Shown one piece after another: positions 7,059-14,725 of a stretch of DNA of 64,000 nucleotides; position 1 is the stretch's first letter; every line of letters begins with the position of its first letter. The notes beneath the pieces were generated by a model. It did not search any database. It was not told the DNA's origin and saw only the letters and a program-made list of their open reading frames with translations. Both the position numbers and the translations under genes were made by a program. Location of the stretch: NCBI GenBank assembly GCA_016218815.1, contig JACRCX010000025.1:62001-126000 (forward strand), read 5' to 3'. This DNA comes from Deltaproteobacteria bacterium. Its GTDB lineage: Bacteria; Myxococcota_A; Polyangia; DRWM01; JAAZOP01.

Positions 7059-8444
7059 ATGACGACGAGATGGCGGACCGCGGTGTTCGTGTTGTTGTTC
7101 GCAGTCTCCTTTGGCAGGAGCGCGATGGCCAGCGATCCCAACGACTGGACGACGTCCGGCAACGCGTTGGGGGGAGCCCAGTGGATCGGTTCGACCAATG
7201 GGTACGACTTCGTGATGAAGGTGAACTCGGCGACGGCGTTCACGCTCGACTACGTGAGCACCGGTACTCCGAATATCGTCGGAGGCTACCAGACCAACGG
7301 CGTCACGAGTGGGGTGTACGGTGCGTTCGTGGGTGGGGGTGGCGCGTTCGGCAGTGCGAACACGGTGACCGATCACTACGGCGTAATCGGCGGGGGTTTC
7401 TACAACCTGGCCGGCGATGCCGCCGGCACCGTTGCGGACCACCCCTACGCGACCGTCGCGGGCGGCGCCGAGAACCACGCCTCCGGGCAGTACTCGGCCG
7501 TCGGCGGGGGCTATGGCAACGTGGCATCCTGGTCGTCGTGCACGATCGGTGGCGGTTACTCGAACGCCGCGTCCGCGTCGTATGCCACGGTCGGCGGCGG
7601 CTACCTGAACTCGTCCAGCGGGGCGCAGTCGACCGTCGCGGGCGGCTACTACAACGTGGCATCCGGCAACTACGGTGCCGTCGCGGGCGGCTACTACAAC
7701 GACGCTACCGGTGGAGCATCTGCTGTCGGCGGTGGGTACGACAACACCGCTTCTGGCAGCTACAGCGCCGTGCCGGGGGGCTACCAGAACGCCGCCGTGG
7801 GCAACTACAGCCTTGCGGCCGGGAGGCGCGCGAAGGCGAACCAAGCCGGCTGTTTCGTCTTGGCCGACTCGACGAACGCGGACCTCACCTGTACCGTGGC
7901 CGACAGTGCTTGGCTCAGGTTCGTCGCTGGCACAAACTGGTACACCAACACGGCGGGGACGTCCGGAGTGTTCTTGACGAATGGCGCCAACTCGTGGCAG
8001 GGGATCTCCTCCCGGGATGCCAAGGAAGACATCGAAGCCGTGGACGACGAAGCGGTGCTGGAAGGCCTTGGTGGGGTTGACATCTACACTTGGCGAGGTG
8101 AGTCCGAGCCTGAAACCGTCCGGCACATGGGCCCGATGGCCGAGGACTTCCATCGCGCGTTCGGTCTTGGCACGTCGAACAAGGCGATTGCCACGATAGA
8201 TCTGGATGGCGTCGCGCTCGCCGCCATCCGTGCGGTGCATGCCGAGAACCAGCAGTTGCGCCGCGAGGTTGAGTCGCTTCGGGAGGCCATCGAACGGGCG
8301 GACGATGGTCGCGGCGGCGAGCACGACCGCCGCGGTTCGGCGAGGACCGGGGCAACGGATCTGGCAAGCCTTGGCTTCGGTGCGGGCCTGTTGGCGTTTG
8401 CGCTGATCGTGACGATCGGAGGCCCCCGGCGGCGGGCAAGGTAG
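7059..8444 (+). CDS. Secreted fibre protein with YadA-like head repeats, S74 chaperone domain and C-terminal anchor
   Basis: 461 residues. A signal peptide (about 1-26, ending SAMA) precedes a long region of 14-residue-like units of the form 'GGGYxNxASGxYSxV', as in the left-handed head of trimeric autotransporters. At about 315-400 lies a Peptidase_S74 intramolecular chaperone domain (SSRDAKEDI, the S-x4-K self-cleavage motif, then HMGPMAEDFHRAFG and IDLDGVALAAI), followed by a short coiled coil, as in phage tail spikes. The C-terminus has a hydrophobic helix (LGFGAGLLAFALIVTIGG) and a basic PRRRAR end, like a sorting tag. ATG 7059 is preferred over GTG 7050 because GGAAAGGG lies about eight bases before it. 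It likely forms a trimeric surface fibre; expression may depend on the sigma cassette upstream. Confidence 0.8.
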   Translation: MTTRWRTAVFVLLFAVSFGRSAMASDPNDWTTSGNALGGAQWIGSTNGYDFVMKVNSATAFTLDYVSTGTPNIVGGYQTNGVTSGVYGAFVGGGGAFGSANTVTDHYGVIGGGFYNLAGDAAGTVADHPYATVAGGAENHASGQYSAVGGGYGNVASWSSCTIGGGYSNAASASYATVGGGYLNSSSGAQSTVAGGYYNVASGNYGAVAGGYYNDATGGASAVGGGYDNTASGSYSAVPGGYQNAAVGNYSLAAGRRAKANQAGCFVLADSTNADLTCTVADSAWLRFVAGTNWYTNTAGTSGVFLTNGANSWQGISSRDAKEDIEAVDDEAVLEGLGGVDIYTWRGESEPETVRHMGPMAEDFHRAFGLGTSNKAIATIDLDGVALAAIRAVHAENQQLRREVESLREAIERADDGRGGEHDRRGSARTGATDLASLGFGAGLLAFALIVTIGGPRRRAR

Positions 8445-8591
8445 CGCCTCTGGTGTGTCGGGAGTAGGATCGTCGCGATGCGATCGAGAAGCTGTCGACG
8501 CCGAAACGGTTCCGGAGAGAGCTCCCTATGCGGCCGTGGCAGGGTGCGGTGGCCCAGGCTTCCCCGGGGTATCCCGGCCGGGCTGAAGGGA

Positions 8592-11072
8592 ATGGCACGA
8601 TCCACCTCGGGCGGGATCTGGATCCTCGGTCTGCTTCTCGGGGGTTGCTACGGCTCGCACGCCTCCGACGGCGATCCGGTCGACGCGGATGCGTACCCTG
8701 ACGGGGACTCCAGTCTGTTCGAGACCGACGACGGAGTGGGGGATTCGGATCGTGACGGGGACGGGGGACGGGACGGTGACAGCGCGGGCGATGGCGGGAG
8801 TTGCGGGGACGGGACACGCCAGGACGGCGAGGAGTGCGACGACGCGAATGCGGTGTCCGGCGACGGCTGCGAGCCGGATTGCCGCTTCTCCTGCCGCAGG
8901 GATTCCGACTGCGATGACGGACTGGCGTGCACGACCGATGAGTGCGTCGAGATGTCTGTCGGACGGGGCTGCACGCACCGGCCCGGGAGCGGGTGGTGTG
9001 CCATCGCAGGCGGGTGCGTGGCGACCGGCGATTCCGCTCCTGCGACCCCCTGCTTCGCTTGCCTACCGTCGATCGATCCCCTCGGGTGGAGCCCGCGGCC
9101 GGAAGGCACGCCATGCGACGACGGGGCCTGGTGCAGCGGGGGAGACGACGCTTGCGATGGGTCCGGCGCGTGTCGCGGGGGGACGCCGGCCTGTCCTGCG
9201 GGGGAGTGCAGTCGGTGCGACGAACTGCGCGACGCCTGCCTCGTGCTGCCAGCCGGGAGCGCGTGCCGACCGGCCGTCGGAAGCTGCGACCTTGCCGAGG
9301 CATGCGACGGGGTCGGACTCGACTGCGCCGCGGACGAGTTCCAACCGGTGCACACTCCTTGCGACGATGGCGATGCGTGCACGTCGCTGGATGCGTGCGA
9401 CGGCGCCGGACGATGCGTCGGGGACCCGGCGGCTGTCGTTCCGCCAGCGCCGACCGCGCGGTGGCCGCCCAACGGGTACTTCATGGGAAGCCCGCATGCT
9501 CCTTCGTCATTTTCGACGCTGCGCCCGGAGTTCCGCTGGAGTTGGGCGACAGATGGCTGTGCGGCGCCGGAGTTCCAGGTCCAGGTGGACGACGATTGTG
9601 CCGCGACGGCTCTTGCGGCTTGCGAGTTCCCGTCGCCGGCAGCTGATCGCGCCGGGTTGGCGGATCAACGTTGGCGACCGGATGCCGATCTCGCGGTGAA
9701 CCGATCGGCGCCGGTCGGGCGCCGCTACTTCTGGCGGACACGCGCCTGCCGGGGATCGTCCTGTTCGAGTTGGTCTGGTGTTCGATTCGTGGAGGTCGGC
9801 CGCGTCAAGGCCGACTTCAACGGCGACGGATACTCGGACGTTGCCGTGGGCGCCAGCGGGCAGATCGTGGAGTCGTTCGAGGCCGGGAGCGTGTTCGTGT
9901 TTCCGGGAGGACCCGCAGGGATTGTCGCGGACGGCGGGTTGGAGATCCCGAATCCGGTTCCGGACGAGTGGGGGCGGTTCGGGAGTGCGGTGGCGGATGG
10001 GGATGTGGACGGCGACGGGTTCGCCGAGTTGCTGGTGGGCGCCCCCGAGCAGGGGTTGGGCGGGAGGAGCTTCGTGTTCGCGGGATCGGCGTCGGGGTTG
10101 GACGCAGGATGGAGCGTGACGATCGACCTGCCCACCCCGGATGCCTCCGCGTGGTTCGGGGGGCGAATCGCGTCGGGCAGGGACCTCAACGGTGACGGCT
10201 TGGCCGATGCCCTCGTTTCGGCGCCCTACCTGGACAGGTCTGCGGCGGACCAAGGATCGGTGTTCGTCTTCTTGGGCTCGCCGACAGGCCTGGACGTCGC
10301 CGGGGCCACTTCCCTTGCGGGTCCGTCGGCCGCGCGGGACTTCGGAATCGGCGTATCCCTGGTCGACGACCTGAACGGCGACGGACTTGCGGAGATCCTG
10401 GTTGCCAGCGGCTCCGCGGGTGGGGCAACGCCGATGGTGTGGCTGTATGACGGCGATCGATCCGGCGCGCCGGCCGGCCCAAGCATGACACTTCCCTGGC
10501 CCGGTCTTCCCGGGTGGTTGTTCACCGGATTCGTGGCGGGGATTGGAGATGCGGACGGCGATGCGTTCGGCGGAATTGCGGCCGGCGTATGCGAGACAGC
10601 CGGAGGGGGTGCAGGCTGTGCGGTCGCCGTGTACGCGGCGGACGGGAGCGGAGTCCCGCGGGTACCGACGTCGGTGCTCCGCGACGCTCGGGGCACGCCG
10701 TGGTTCGAGGACCACCTGACGGCTTCCGATGCGGGTGATGTGGACGGGGATGGCCTGGATGATCTCGTGGTGGGAACGCCCGAACGCAGCCGGGCCTACC
10801 TGTACCTCGGGGATCCAGGTGGATGGGCGGAACCTCCCGCGGTCGTGCTCGAAGGCGCCGATGGCTTCGGCCAGGCGGTGGCAGGCGCCGGGGATGTCGA
10901 CGGGGACGGATACGCGGACGTGGTGGTTGGGGCACCTAACGACAGTTCGGTGTGGTACCTGGGCGGAAGCGCGGTGGTGTTCCTCGGGAGTGCGGATGGG
11001 TTGAGCGCGGTGTCCCCGGTCACGGTGTCCGGCGAGCAATCGCGCGCGCAGATGGGAATCGATGTGGATTGA
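8592..11072 (+). CDS. Lipoprotein with Cys-rich repeat and FG-GAP beta-propeller
   Basis: 826 residues. ATG 8592 gives a lipoprotein signal peptide with C19 in LLLGGC. An Asp/Gly-rich linker follows (about 25-75), then a myxobacterial Cys-rich repeat (CGDGTRQDGEECDDANAVSG...CEPDC), more disulfide-rich segments of 'PCDDGxxC' type, and from about 430 to the end at least six FG-GAP units marked by calcium-loop motifs such as DFNGDGYSD, DVDGDGFAE and DLNGDGLAD, the integrin-alpha-like propeller. It probably sits on the outer membrane surface and may bind or adhere. The protein stops a few residues after SGEQSRAQMG, where such propellers often have another blade. A longer in-frame start (8478) lacks any signal peptide logic. 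It is separated by 147 bases from the fibre gene and may share its transcript. Confidence 0.8.
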   Translation: MARSTSGGIWILGLLLGGCYGSHASDGDPVDADAYPDGDSSLFETDDGVGDSDRDGDGGRDGDSAGDGGSCGDGTRQDGEECDDANAVSGDGCEPDCRFSCRRDSDCDDGLACTTDECVEMSVGRGCTHRPGSGWCAIAGGCVATGDSAPATPCFACLPSIDPLGWSPRPEGTPCDDGAWCSGGDDACDGSGACRGGTPACPAGECSRCDELRDACLVLPAGSACRPAVGSCDLAEACDGVGLDCAADEFQPVHTPCDDGDACTSLDACDGAGRCVGDPAAVVPPAPTARWPPNGYFMGSPHAPSSFSTLRPEFRWSWATDGCAAPEFQVQVDDDCAATALAACEFPSPAADRAGLADQRWRPDADLAVNRSAPVGRRYFWRTRACRGSSCSSWSGVRFVEVGRVKADFNGDGYSDVAVGASGQIVESFEAGSVFVFPGGPAGIVADGGLEIPNPVPDEWGRFGSAVADGDVDGDGFAELLVGAPEQGLGGRSFVFAGSASGLDAGWSVTIDLPTPDASAWFGGRIASGRDLNGDGLADALVSAPYLDRSAADQGSVFVFLGSPTGLDVAGATSLAGPSAARDFGIGVSLVDDLNGDGLAEILVASGSAGGATPMVWLYDGDRSGAPAGPSMTLPWPGLPGWLFTGFVAGIGDADGDAFGGIAAGVCETAGGGAGCAVAVYAADGSGVPRVPTSVLRDARGTPWFEDHLTASDAGDVDGDGLDDLVVGTPERSRAYLYLGDPGGWAEPPAVVLEGADGFGQAVAGAGDVDGDGYADVVVGAPNDSSVWYLGGSAVVFLGSADGLSAVSPVTVSGEQSRAQMGIDVD

Positions 11073-11241
11073 TCGACGCCCTTCCGGGTCGTTCCCGGCG
11101 CGAGACAGCGGTCAGCCATTCCGGCGACGGCGCGCACCAGAGTTCCGTCCTTGGCAGCGGTGACCCGGTCGCCGGGATCGTGCACTCGCGGGGGACGGGG
11201 TGCGGGGACGGGGTGTAGGACCCTGGCGAGGAATGCGATGA

Positions 11242-11271
11242 CCGCAATCGTCTGAACGGGGACGATTGCGG
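11242..11271 (+). terminator. Strong hairpin after the FG-GAP lipoprotein gene
   Basis: CCGCAATCGTC and GACGATTGCGG form a perfect 11-base-pair stem around TGAACGGG, followed by CTGGTTCTC. It lies in the 277-base gap between the FG-GAP gene and cassette copy 2, so it could end transcription of the upstream genes. The weak T content after the stem makes rho-independent action uncertain. The rest of this gap holds no convincing gene. Confidence 0.5.
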
Positions 11272-12021
11272 CTGGTTCTCCCGCATAGGGGACGGCGAGT
11301 CGCCACCGGGGCCCGATCCTGCGGCGCCCGACCACGAGCCGGGGGGAGGGCTCGACGATCGATGCGGCGAGCGCCGGCCGGTCCGTCGCGCAGCAGCAAC
11401 TCTACGCCAAGGCGTTGGGGCAGATCCGATGGTTCGCGCGCGCGGGTCGGGGCTGCGGGGGTGCGAGCTTCCTGATGCGGCGCACGAGGTGGCGGCCCGG
11501 GCGGTGCTGAAGGTGGGCGGTTTCCGCGGCGAGAGCAGCTTCGCGTCCTGGGTCTACTCGATCGCGCGACGTCAGCAGATCCGGAGGGCGCGTGGGGGGT
11601 CGGCGGAGGTCGTGGGGGGCGGGGAGGAGACGGCGATCGCGGCGGCGGAGGAGTCGCCGGAGGGCGAACTGGTCGGGTGGGAGGAGCTGTGCGCGGGCGT
11701 GCGGGCCGTGCTCGGTTTGTCCGGGCGGCGCGGCTTCGCGTTGCTTGCGGTGCGGGTGTTCGCGATGGGCGCCGAAGCGGTGGCGGTCCTCCTGAACTGC
11801 AAGCCCAACGCGGTGCACCAGCTTGCGTACAAGGGCGAGGTGCAGGCGCGTCAGACCATCGAGTCGGAGAGCGGCCCGCGTTGGCTGCCCGCCTGCGGCG
11901 CGTGTCGTGGTCCGGTAGCCGCCGGAGCGGTGGACGGCCCGCCCGACGGCTGTCCGATGAGGTGGCTACTGGGGCTGACGATGGGCGAAGTGGACCTTGG
12001 CGCATGCTGGAACCAGCTGCG

Positions 12022-12053
12022 CGAATTCTCGGGGGGGGGGGGGGTCGAATTCG
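12022..12053. repeat. 14-base G run flanked by an inverted repeat (cassette copy 2)
   Basis: CGAATTC (12022-12028) and GAATTCG (12047-12053) flank fourteen G (12031-12044). It is the counterpart of 6783-6817, one G shorter and with one base pair less in the arms. In this copy the frame continues as GGGGVEFGPIEGKK to the stop at 12127. Confidence 0.85.
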
Positions 12054-12054
12054 G

Positions 12055-12114
12055 CCCGATCGAGGGTAAGAAACGGCCGCGGCGTGTCCCTAACGTAGAT
12101 GTAGGGTCGGTTTC
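12055..12114 (+). promoter_or_regulatory. Conserved element after the G run (copy 2)
   Basis: This repeats the element at 6820-6885, including GTAAGAAAC and GTGTCCCTAACGTAGATG, and is followed by an unrelated leader of about 250 bases before the secreted Cys-rich gene. Its position before a different secreted gene supports a regulatory rather than coding role; the direct function is unknown. Confidence 0.4.
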
Positions 12115-12362
12115 GTCGTGGTGCTGAAGGTCCGCCGGGCCCTGGTCGCTGTCGGCGACCCGGGCGAAGCGAAACCGGCCGAGAGGAACGGCGATGGGTG
12201 GGCCTCGGCCAGCGAAGTGCAACGTGCGGGGACCTCCCGCCGCCCTGCCGTGAGGCACGGAGTTTCTGGTGGGCCCCAAGGAAGTGGAGGCCCCCGCAGC
12301 CGGATCGCGGCAGGCGACGACTTTGACGGCAAGGCGGGCGATGGCCCGTCGGGAGGACCGAG

Positions 12363-13148
12363 ATGGAGAAGCGACCGGGACCGAGGAAGAACGTGGTCAT
12401 CATCATGCTCGGCACCGCGGCGTTCGCGGCGGCTGCGATGGCGCAGTCGCTCGATAGTGCCGACAGCACCGCGGGTGCATACTACGCGCCCGAGGAGGGA
12501 ATGTGCTCCGGAACGGGTAGCGGAGATGGGATCCTGTCCGTTGGCGGAACGCACACCGACGCCACCAAGGTCGCCTGCTGGGCGGAGTACAACAGCTGCA
12601 AGCAGAAGCTGTCGCTCAACGTCGGGGACATGTGGGGCGGACGGCAGGGTGGTACACGGTACCTGTACCCGGACAGCTACTACGAGGACGGCGAGTGCGG
12701 TTGGGCCACGAACGTCGGCTCCATTGCCAGATACAGCAGCCTGTACATCTACTTCGGAGAGGCGCTGGCCCTCGTAACCTCATCAAGCACCGACACCAGC
12801 ATCAAGTGGAAGATCGAGGCATGGGACTACCAAGGCGACACGAACTGCTCCGGCGGGTACGACAACTACTGGTCGGAGTCGTGGAACTGCTGTGGCTTCG
12901 ATGTTTGGGCAGGGGACCAGAACGCGTACCGGGATCTTGCGGACTACGGGATCGGCGACTGCGGAAGCACGGACGCGGATTCCGGAGGGTGTCAGATGCC
13001 CGACATGGTCATTCCCATCTACGGATCACCCACCAGCGCAATCAAGTTCCGGATCTCCATGTACGTCTGCGACGATTCCGCCAGTTGCAGCAGCAACTGC
13101 AGCGCGATGTCGTACCAGGAAGGGTGCTTCTACCTGGACACGTACTGA
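12363..13148 (+). CDS. Secreted cysteine-rich protein of unknown function
   Basis: 261 residues. ATG 12363 is preceded by GGGAGGA about seven bases upstream and opens a signal peptide (basic start, hydrophobic IIMLGTAAFAAAA, cleavage near AMA-QS). The mature part is rich in Tyr, Trp, Gly, Ser and Cys (about sixteen cysteines, including WNCCGF and CSSNCSAM), which points to a disulfide-bonded extracellular domain; the residue mix resembles carbohydrate- or surface-binding beta-sandwiches, but I do not recognise the family. It stands directly behind the conserved element of cassette copy 2, as the fibre gene stands behind copy 1, so the two may be co-regulated. Confidence 0.65.
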   Translation: MEKRPGPRKNVVIIMLGTAAFAAAAMAQSLDSADSTAGAYYAPEEGMCSGTGSGDGILSVGGTHTDATKVACWAEYNSCKQKLSLNVGDMWGGRQGGTRYLYPDSYYEDGECGWATNVGSIARYSSLYIYFGEALALVTSSSTDTSIKWKIEAWDYQGDTNCSGGYDNYWSESWNCCGFDVWAGDQNAYRDLADYGIGDCGSTDADSGGCQMPDMVIPIYGSPTSAIKFRISMYVCDDSASCSSNCSAMSYQEGCFYLDTY

Positions 13149-13299
13149 TCGTGGCTGTATCGATCGTTCGTGAAGGACGGGGCGAGCGGTGGCGTTCGCC
13201 CTGTTGGGCGCCGGGATGACGGGCGCCCGTGGGAGTTGGTGGATGGCAGCGCGGCATCAGGAAGGGTCCGGGCGATCGCGAGCCTATCGACGCGGCGCG

Positions 13300-14529
13300 A
13301 TGGAGCCGCGCTTCGCGGCCGTGATGGTCCTTGCGATGGTTGCGAGCGCTGGGTGCGGCGGCAATACGAATCTGACGGGGGACGGAGAGTTCGAGGGGGA
13401 GACGGCGGAGGTCGACCTTGGTCCGCCGGTTCCCGATGCCGGGACCGGGTGGCGCGACTCGAGCGAGCCGTGGGCTCCGCCTCCTCGGGTTGCGGAAGAC
13501 TGCCAGTGGCAGAACTACGCTTTCGACCTGTGGCCGGGGAGTGACGGCCTATACGCGCTGTACGCCGTGCGGTTCACGCGACATGAGATAGCCCGCAGCC
13601 TGGAAGTCAGGGTGAACGGCGGTGACGGTTGGACGGGGTACTTCTCGGGCGACAGTCCGTGCTACACACCGAGGTACCTGGCCGGGACGATTGGCGAGGC
13701 ATTGATCGCGGCAGGGACGACGGTCGACACGAGCTCAACGGTGGGCACGCTCGCGGCCATCAGCCCCGAGGGGCTCAGGCAGCTCGTGGAATGCGACGTG
13801 CCGCCCGTCACCAATGCGTTCGTCGTGAGCGACACCCTGGCGTACGCCACGGTGCCCGCTCCAGACGCCGTGCCGGTGTTGCGATTCGACGGCGAGGGGT
13901 GGAGCGAGATGGTCGAGGGCCCCATCCCGGTCGTCCGCCCGCTCCCGCTGCTCTGGGCCGACGACGACGACCTGTTCATGGCGGGCGGAGGGGGTCTGGT
14001 GGTGTCCCGCGAGGGCACCGGTTGGTACATCCACGACATCGGCACGACGAACGACGTGGTGAGCTTGTGGGGATTCGACGGCGACGATGTCTGGGCGGGC
14101 GACACGAGCGGCGAGCTATTCCATTTCGACGGGACGACCTGGGCCAGCGTGGCTTGGCCCAACGTCGCGGCGACGGGGAACCTTTGCGACTCCGCCGTCC
14201 ATGCGGCGCTGGGGTTGTGGGGCAGCGACGGGGTTCTCTACATCTCCGCGGGCGATCTTGATCCCGAGCACGCGGGTGTCGACCCCGTCGGGGCCGTCTC
14301 CGGATCCGGTGATGCGATCGTGCGTTACGACGGGGCGTTCGAGGTCATCGCGCACTGGCCGCCGAGCAACCGCGCGGTCTGCGAGAACGACGGCGTGAAG
14401 ATCTGGCGGGTTCGAGGGACCTCCGCCAACGAGGTCTTCGTGATGGCGGAGGGGCGGCCCGACCCCGTGACGGGCTGCAAGAGACCCTTCGTGCTGCTGT
14501 GGGACGGCTCGGAGTTCCGTTGGATCTGA
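13300..14529 (+). CDS. Lipoprotein with beta-propeller repeats
   Basis: 409 residues. ATG 13300 gives a signal peptide with a lipobox ending ASAGC (C19); the more upstream in-frame start at 13189 has no signal logic. After an acidic/proline linker, about 65-409 contain repeats of the 'LWGFDGDDVWAGDTSGELFHFDG' kind (short motifs LWGxxGDDVWA, FHFDGTTWASV, LRFDGEGWSEM), which mark a beta-propeller found in many myxobacterial lipoproteins. Function unknown; surface-exposed location inferred. The 150-base gap before it carries only a small GGGCGCC/GGCGCCC hairpin (13204-13226). Confidence 0.7.
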   Translation: MEPRFAAVMVLAMVASAGCGGNTNLTGDGEFEGETAEVDLGPPVPDAGTGWRDSSEPWAPPPRVAEDCQWQNYAFDLWPGSDGLYALYAVRFTRHEIARSLEVRVNGGDGWTGYFSGDSPCYTPRYLAGTIGEALIAAGTTVDTSSTVGTLAAISPEGLRQLVECDVPPVTNAFVVSDTLAYATVPAPDAVPVLRFDGEGWSEMVEGPIPVVRPLPLLWADDDDLFMAGGGGLVVSREGTGWYIHDIGTTNDVVSLWGFDGDDVWAGDTSGELFHFDGTTWASVAWPNVAATGNLCDSAVHAALGLWGSDGVLYISAGDLDPEHAGVDPVGAVSGSGDAIVRYDGAFEVIAHWPPSNRAVCENDGVKIWRVRGTSANEVFVMAEGRPDPVTGCKRPFVLLWDGSEFRWI

Positions 14530-14601
14530 GGTTCCGCAGGAGCTGTGCGGCCGGCCCTCGTTCGGCATGACATCCTGGGCTCTCCGGCCGGACCAAGTGG
14601 C

Positions 14602-14694
14602 GAGCATCGGGGGTCGATCGAGGGCGGGGCCGGCGCCAGAGCCACGTTCGTCACCGAGATTCCGGCGGACTGCATGGATCGGCAATACGATTGA
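14602..14694 (+). pseudogene. Remnant of a histidine kinase ATPase domain (C-terminal end)
   Basis: A short frame ending at TGA 14692-14694 reads EHRGSIEGGAGARATFVTEI, followed by PAD. This is the usual last strand of an HATPase domain ('EHGG-I-G-GARF-I-LP') and resembles the end of the kinase at 4741-6042. Nothing upstream continues it, so it is a truncated remnant rather than a gene. Confidence 0.5.
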
Positions 14695-14725
14695 CAATCC
14701 ATGGATACGCGATTAGCCTGGGCCC

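Larger units (their letters stand above)
11350..12127 (+). pseudogene. Second copy of the ECF-like sigma factor, frameshifted (cassette copy 2)
   Basis: From 11350 the DNA matches cassette copy 1 at roughly nine bases in ten by eye. The part corresponding to the start of region 2 (STIDAASAGRSVAQQQLYAK) is in one frame without a start codon; near 11440 a two-base length difference moves the match into another frame, which runs from ATG 11429 to TGA 12127 and carries SSFASWVYSIARRQQIRRAR, VLLNCKPNAVHQ and the acidic linker. Either the gene is dead, or a shortened product starts at 11429 and lacks the first helix of region 2. A second small length difference (two bases near 12020) and a 14-base instead of 15-base G run place the C-terminal tail in a different frame from copy 1. 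Confidence 0.75.

Noticed and set aside
6615..8324. Minus-strand frame of 569 codons over the sigma tail and fibre gene
   Set aside because: Val/Arg/Gly-rich reverse reading of the repeated fibre codons; the plus strand shows signal peptide, repeats and an S74 domain.
11073..11241. Possible continuation of the FG-GAP propeller in another frame
   Set aside because: None of the three frames shows a calcium-loop motif or blade-like strands, so I could not support a frameshifted extension.
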